The position numbers and the translations under genes are program-made. The notes under the pieces were generated by a model, which did not search any database, had not been told where the DNA came from, and saw only the letters and a list, made by a program, of their open reading frames with translations. 64,000 nucleotides of DNA, taken from NCBI GenBank assembly GCA_902793685.1, contig CADBEN010000004.1:1-64000 (forward strand), given 5' to 3'. Below, one piece after another: positions 60,395-64,000 of the stretch; position 1 is the stretch's first letter; each line of letters begins with the position of its first letter. Source of the DNA: an uncultured Lachnospiraceae bacterium (GTDB lineage: Bacteria > Bacillota > Clostridia > Lachnospirales > Lachnospiraceae).

Positions 60395-61744
60395 ATGCCG
60401 GAGAACGGAAACGGAACGATCGATTATGCAGCCATCGATTACGAGCATTTCGATCTTGAACAGTATCTTGAAGAAGTGCGCGATGACATCCCGCGGCCCA
60501 ACATCATGATCTGCGGCGGGACCGGCGTGGGAAAAAGCAGCCTCGTCAACAGCATCTTCCGCATGGAGCTTGCGGAGGTCGGTTCCGGCGGAGTCCGCGG
60601 GACTGAGGGGATCCGCCGTTATACCACGAAGGACGCGCTGGTGACGCTCTACGATTCCGAGGGATATGAGATCGGCGGCCCCGCGCAGGAGCATTATTAT
60701 GCGGATATTCTCGGCGTCATCGGCGAGAAGCGCAGGAAAGCGGCGGGGCAGATCTCCGAGCAGATCCACGAGGTCTGGTACTGTGTCTCGGCCGGAGGCA
60801 AGCGCTTTCTGGATGCGGACAGAGACGTGATCGAGGCGGTCCGCCTGGCGGGGGTCCCGGTGTGCGTGATCCTGACGAAGGTGGACACGGTCGATGAAGA
60901 AGAACTGGAGCAGCTGAAGCGGGAGGTGCGGAGATCTCTGCACAGAGGAAGGCTCGGCAGGATCCAGGCTGCCGCCGGGAAAAACGAACCGCGGAGACAG
61001 CCGGAGGAGATCGAGATCTTCACCTGGTCTGCGATGCTGGACGACGCGCCGCCGGAGATCCGGGACGCCTACGTGCAGCGGGAACCGCTGCTTTCCTGGG
61101 CTTCTGAACACCTGGACGAATCCCTGCGCTACGCGCTTCTTTCCGCTGTGAAGGGCGGGATCCGGGAAAAGCGGGAGCTTCTGGTAAAGGAAGTGATCCC
61201 GAAGTATATGCTTCGGGCCGGCGGCATCGTCACGGCCACTTCCTTTGTGACGGTCCCCTTCACCGATTCGGTGGCATTGACGGGACTGCAGACGCTGATG
61301 GCGGGAGAGATCATCCGCTTTTTCGGCATCGACTCCGACGTGAAGGACGTGGCGAAGGGACTGGCCGGGGCTTCACTGGTCTCTTACTGCGGGAGAACGC
61401 TTTCCACTCAGCTGATCTCCCTGATCCCGGTGGTGAACGGCGCCGTGAAGACAGCGGTGAACCTTTCCGTGGCGGTCTCCCTGACGGGGACTCTGGGCGC
61501 GGCGATGGCGTATCTCTGCGAACAGTACCTCACCTTCTGCGTGGATCTGAACGGGAAGGCAAACCTGCCGTTCTCCGATTTTCTGACGGAGGAACGGATC
61601 CTGGCCGCCATGAAGCTGGTGCAGGGAAGCCTCGGAAAGGACGGAGAGCGCGTCAGCGGGAAAACGACCGCGAAAGAGCTGGCGCAGTATTTTGTGAAAC
61701 AGATGCTGAATGATCTGATGAAGGGGAGCGGATGGAAATCCTGA
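60395..61744 (+). CDS. GTPase with C-terminal DUF697-like membrane domain
   Basis: This 449-residue GTPase has P-loop CGGTGVGKSSLVNSIF (G1, about 41-49), a Thr in the switch region (RGTEGIRRYTT), G3 DSEGYE (the usual DxxG) and G4 LTKVDTV. The second half (AGGIVTATSFVTVPFTDSVA, LTGLQTLMAGEIIRFFGIDS, GAVKTAVNLSVAVSLTGTLG) is like DUF697/YcjF domains, which associate with membranes. I start at ATG 60395 because AAAGGAGGGCGG precedes it. The next gene overlaps by 13 bases and encodes a second GTPase, so the two are translated together. Possible roles include dynamin-like membrane work or envelope stress. Function not known. Confidence 0.85.
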   Translation: MPENGNGTIDYAAIDYEHFDLEQYLEEVRDDIPRPNIMICGGTGVGKSSLVNSIFRMELAEVGSGGVRGTEGIRRYTTKDALVTLYDSEGYEIGGPAQEHYYADILGVIGEKRRKAAGQISEQIHEVWYCVSAGGKRFLDADRDVIEAVRLAGVPVCVILTKVDTVDEEELEQLKREVRRSLHRGRLGRIQAAAGKNEPRRQPEEIEIFTWSAMLDDAPPEIRDAYVQREPLLSWASEHLDESLRYALLSAVKGGIREKRELLVKEVIPKYMLRAGGIVTATSFVTVPFTDSVALTGLQTLMAGEIIRFFGIDSDVKDVAKGLAGASLVSYCGRTLSTQLISLIPVVNGAVKTAVNLSVAVSLTGTLGAAMAYLCEQYLTFCVDLNGKANLPFSDFLTEERILAAMKLVQGSLGKDGERVSGKTTAKELAQYFVKQMLNDLMKGSGWKS

Positions 61745-62835
61745 CGGCAAATGTTCTTCTGATCGGCCGCTCTGCGGCCGGAAAAAGCTCGCTCTTAAAC
61801 TATCTGTTCGGGCAGGAGATCGAGCGTACCGGCGCGGGCGGCGCCTGCACCGGGCGGGGGATCTTTGAGCACAGCTTTATGGTGCATGAGAGATTCCGGC
61901 TCCGGGTTTCCGACACCTGGGGGCTGGAACCGGACAAGGCAGAGGAGTGGGAGGAGCTGATCCTTCAGGATATCCGGCGCCATGACGCGGGCCGGATCGC
62001 GGACTGGTATCACACCATTCTCTACTGCATCAACCTGAATACGGCAAGGATCGAAGAGTTCGAGCGCGGTATCCTGCGGCGCCTGACGGCGGAGGGGAAC
62101 CATATCCTCGTGGTGCTGACCCATGCCGACTGCGCCGGTGCGGCAGAGACCACAGCGGCATTCCGCACCCTGCTGCTTCAGGACGGCATTCCGGCGGACA
62201 GCATCGTCCCCGTCTGCAGTGTCGTGAGGAAGACCATCGGCGGCACCGGGGGGAATCAGTTCGGAAGGGAGCTCCTTCTGGACCGGATCCGGGAAGGACT
62301 GTGGGAGCGCATCGTGGAGCGGGCGCCGGGAAGCGCCCGGGCAGAAGCGGAGGCGCTGATCGACCGGGCGGAAGCAGCCTGCGCTGCCTACGCGGAGAAG
62401 TACATTACGCTTTTCAACATGCACTCGGACAGGAACTACCAAAAGCTTAACCGGATCTGCGGCGAGGTCCTCGGGAGATGCCTTTCCGACGTGCAGCGCT
62501 GCTACGAGGACCGGGTGACGGAATCGGTGCGCTTTTACCTGCAGCTCGTGAACCGCGGGGATCCGGATGGATTTTCCGCAAACACGAAGGAGCGGATAGA
62601 GCACGCAATCCCTCTGAACTTCCGGAAGAACTGGGAGGAAAAGATTTCGGAGAACGTGCGGGGGATCCTGTTCAGCTTCGTGCCGGGCGTAAACATTCTG
62701 TTCCCGCGGCGGCTCCTGCAGAAAAACCGCGCCCGGTACGTAAACCGTGTCCGCGCAGTGACCCGGAAGATGCGGGCATCCCTGCCGGAAGCCGAATCCC
62801 GCCTCCGCACATCCCTCGAACATCTTTCGGTATGA
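61732..62835 (+). CDS. Second GTPase of the pair, with helical C-terminal region
   Basis: This 367-residue P-loop GTPase has ANVLLIGRSAAGKSSLLNYL (G1, 12-20), CTGRGIF switch, G3 SDTWGLE and a G4-like LTHADCA where NKxD or TKxD is usual; the histidine there is odd and may loosen guanine specificity. After the G domain (about 1-195) come long helices and a hydrophobic patch (RGILFSFVPGVNILFPRRLL, about 312-331). It resembles its partner only in the G domain. It begins 13 bases inside the upstream gene, with GGGGAGCGG as ribosome site. Its stop codon touches a palindromic terminator. Confidence 0.82.
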   Translation: MEILTANVLLIGRSAAGKSSLLNYLFGQEIERTGAGGACTGRGIFEHSFMVHERFRLRVSDTWGLEPDKAEEWEELILQDIRRHDAGRIADWYHTILYCINLNTARIEEFERGILRRLTAEGNHILVVLTHADCAGAAETTAAFRTLLLQDGIPADSIVPVCSVVRKTIGGTGGNQFGRELLLDRIREGLWERIVERAPGSARAEAEALIDRAEAACAAYAEKYITLFNMHSDRNYQKLNRICGEVLGRCLSDVQRCYEDRVTESVRFYLQLVNRGDPDGFSANTKERIEHAIPLNFRKNWEEKISENVRGILFSFVPGVNILFPRRLLQKNRARYVNRVRAVTRKMRASLPEAESRLRTSLEHLSV

Positions 62836-63001
62836 AAAAAAGACCGTCCTCAAAACCCTTGATCTACCTTCGTGATCCGCTCGGATGTATCTGAGCTTTT
62901 CGTTCGGTCGAGTGGCCTTCGGCATACTCTCCGTCACGAAAAGCTCAACATCCGCGGATCACTCAGTCGATCTGCGATGGTTTTGAGAGACGGTTTTTTT
63001 T
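62836..63001 (+). repeat. Large palindromic repeat, copy C, acting as terminator
   Basis: The third copy of the family at 51.2-51.6 kb. Its outermost arms are A7 (62835-62841) with T8 (62994-63001), ACCGTC (62843-62848 with 62989-62994) and TCAAAACC (62850-62857 with 62979-62986), a classical two-way terminator. The loop holds the shared core: ACCCTTGATCTACCTTCGTG, ATCCGCTCGG, a TGAGCTTTTCGT/ACGAAAAGCTCA stem (62892-62903 with 62935-62946), the apical GAGTGGCCTTCGGCATACTC, and CGCGGATCACTCAGTCGATC. It begins at the GTPase stop and ends 26 bases before the convergent esterase stop. Confidence 0.9.
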
Positions 63002-63026
63002 CTTGCAAGGTGTCTTGCGTTTCCTG

Positions 63027-63767
63027 TTACAGGATATGGTCAAGGAAATAGCGGATTTGCTTCCGCCACCACGGCCAGTCGTGGTTCACGTCGAAGCCCC
63101 AGTAATCCACCCAGGCCTTGATGCCCTTGGAGCGGAGGATAGGATCCAGACGGCGGGTGCCGGCAAGCAGCGGGCCTTCCCATGCGCCCTGACCGACACA
63201 GATGCAGATATCGCTGTTGTTGTACATCTCAATGTACGGGTGATCCTTGGGCATCATGGAGAGGCTTGCGCAGGGATCGTTGCGGTAGACCACATCGTCC
63301 ATGTAGCCGTTGTACATGTCGTAGGTGTCATAGATGCCGGAGCAGGATATGCATCCGCGGAACAGGTCCGGACGGCGGAAGAAGAAGTTCGCCGCATGGT
63401 AAGCGCCCATGGAGAATCCCGTGGTCAGGATGCGGTCGTTGTTTCCCATGAGGTAATGGATCTTCGGGACCAGCTCATTGCAGATATAGTTGTACCACTG
63501 CTCGTAGCGGCGGATGCGCCAGTAGGGATCGCCGTTCACGTCGGAGACTGTCTCCGCGTCGATAGTGTCCAGGGTAAAGACACGGATCCGGCCGTCATTC
63601 AGGTAATCCGCCAGGGTGTCGTCGAACATGTGGAAGCCTTCCCACTCGAAAAAACGGCCGTTCTGGCAGGGGAATGCGAGGACCGGGACACCGGCCCAGC
63701 CGTAGACCTTGATCTCCATATCGCGGCCAAGTTCATTGCTGTAATCTTTATAGTATTCTGTCTGCAT
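63027..63767 (-). CDS. Alpha/beta-hydrolase esterase (esterase D-like, PF00756 type)
   Basis: This 246-residue hydrolase begins MQTEYYKDYSNELGRDMEIK. The nucleophile serine is in TGFSMGAYHAANFFFR, and the catalytic histidine is near the end in GFDVNHDWPWWRKQI; an acid residue probably lies between them. VLAFPCQNGRFFEWEGFHM replaces the usual oxyanion segment. No signal peptide, so cytoplasmic. The start at 63767 follows AGAGG; the frame continues to 63956 through low-complexity repeat DNA and is not translated there. It has its own promoter and a 160-base leader. The substrate is unknown; similar proteins are annotated as esterases. Confidence 0.85.
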   Translation of the reverse strand: MQTEYYKDYSNELGRDMEIKVYGWAGVPVLAFPCQNGRFFEWEGFHMFDDTLADYLNDGRIRVFTLDTIDAETVSDVNGDPYWRIRRYEQWYNYICNELVPKIHYLMGNNDRILTTGFSMGAYHAANFFFRRPDLFRGCISCSGIYDTYDMYNGYMDDVVYRNDPCASLSMMPKDHPYIEMYNNSDICICVGQGAWEGPLLAGTRRLDPILRSKGIKAWVDYWGFDVNHDWPWWRKQIRYFLDHIL

Positions 63768-63825
63768 GTTTTTTCCTCTTTGTGTTATTGGTTGCTGCAG
63801 AGCTTTCTGCGGTGCAGGTCCGGCG

Positions 63826-63905
63826 CTGCCTTCTGTCGGCGCTGCCTTCTGTCGGCGCTGCCTTCTGTCGGCGCTGCCTTCTGTCGGCACTGCCTTCTGT
63901 CCGGG
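63826..63905. repeat. Five tandem 16-bp repeats in the esterase leader
   Basis: CTGCCTTCTGTCGGCG is repeated head to tail at 63826, 63842, 63858, 63874 and 63890 (the last two slightly changed). On the esterase strand each unit is a small GCC...GGC hairpin. The period is not a multiple of three, so it is unlikely to be coding. The 233 bases from 63768 to the end hold only these repeats and the promoter. Confidence 0.93.
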
Positions 63906-63927
63906 CTGCCGCCGCCTGTACGGGTTC

Positions 63928-63956
63928 AGTTTACCACATCCCTGTTTGGCTTGCAA
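63928..63956 (-). promoter_or_regulatory. Promoter of the esterase gene
   Basis: Reading leftward, TTGCAA (63956-63951), 17 bases, TAAACT (63933-63928). The transcript would include the five repeats in its leader. Confidence 0.65.
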
Positions 63957-64000
63957 ATATGCCGGTTCGGCGTTATTCTCGTATCAAAGAAACCATTATG

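Noticed and set aside
63826-63905. Possible CRISPR array
   Set aside because: The repeats are 16 bases with no spacers between units, so it is a simple tandem repeat. No cas genes are near.
1-64000. tRNA and rRNA genes
   Set aside because: I read the gaps for acceptor/T-arm patterns such as GGTTCGAATCC and for rRNA sequence and found none.

Overview
The window is about 64 kb of moderately high-GC DNA. It looks like the chromosome of an anaerobic Bacillota, most likely a clostridium of the Lachnospiraceae type. The evidence is the set of Firmicute genes (rex, codY, an FtsK/SpoIIIE translocase, a PASTA-domain kinase, an RqcH/NFACT protein), the Firmicute order priA-def-fmt-Zn peptidase-rsmB-rlmN-stp-prkC-rsgA-rpe-thiN, strong AGGAGG ribosome sites, and an Etf-linked lactate dehydrogenase locus like those of lactate-using butyrate or propionate formers. 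The species cannot be named from the sequence alone. Nearly all genes lie on the + strand. The only - strand genes are a small membrane protein plus an ABC-F ATPase (20.4-22.7 kb), rqcH (51.6-53.4 kb) and an esterase (63.0-63.8 kb).

Layout. 0-0.5 kb: the right end of an IS200/IS605-type (TnpB) element, with the 3' part of its omega RNA, cuts into a class V aminotransferase gene. 0.6-2.9 kb: accessory genes, namely two related zinc-ribbon proteins, a tiny cell-wall-binding-like protein and an unusual low-molecular-weight tyrosine phosphatase. 2.9-10.2 kb: a lactate locus made of a GntR/FadR regulator, lactate permease, FAD lactate dehydrogenase, EtfB, EtfA and an acyl-CoA dehydrogenase, with a clear promoter and an LldR/PdhR-like palindromic operator before the permease. 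10.3-20.4 kb: asd, galM, a topoisomerase III with a probable CTG start, a corrinoid adenosyltransferase, dapB, and the AMP-branch purine genes purC, purB and purA. 20.4-30.6 kb: ABC-F and rex (divergent), NAD(P)H-hydrate dehydratase, alanine racemase, a CorC/HlyC-type CBS protein, YebC, a cytidylate-kinase-like protein, a 190-bp array of stacked hairpins, and an SH3/NlpC-P60 wall hydrolase. 30.6-51.2 kb: ftsK, murE, murF, priA, def, fmt, Zn peptidase, rsmB, rlmN, stp, prkC, rsgA, rpe, thiN, a small export protein and serS. 51.2-64 kb: rqcH, topA, codY, rpsB, tsf, two small acidic unknowns, a transaldolase-like aldolase, a two-GTPase operon and an esterase.

The lactate locus couples uptake of lactate to its oxidation through flavoprotein electron transfer, and the acyl-CoA dehydrogenase can exchange electrons with the same Etf. 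asd and dapB feed diaminopimelate and lysine synthesis, which joins alr, murE and murF in wall building. stp/prkC and the SH3-P60 hydrolase act on wall growth and remodelling. priA, ftsK, topB and topA handle DNA. def, fmt, rsmB, rlmN, rsgA, serS, rpsB, tsf, yebC and rqcH handle translation and ribosome rescue.

The least ordinary signals are: (1) a family of three large palindromic repeats with covarying stems, each inside the loop of a terminator-like hairpin between convergent genes (51.2-51.6 kb and 62.8-63.0 kb); (2) a compact two-GTPase operon with its own promoter, a near-perfect 21-bp operator-like palindrome and one of those repeats as terminator; (3) the stacked hairpins at 28.66-28.85 kb; (4) the insertion-element end with a readable omega-RNA guide; and (5) paired zinc-ribbon proteins that share a C-terminal region resembling a translation-factor beta-barrel.
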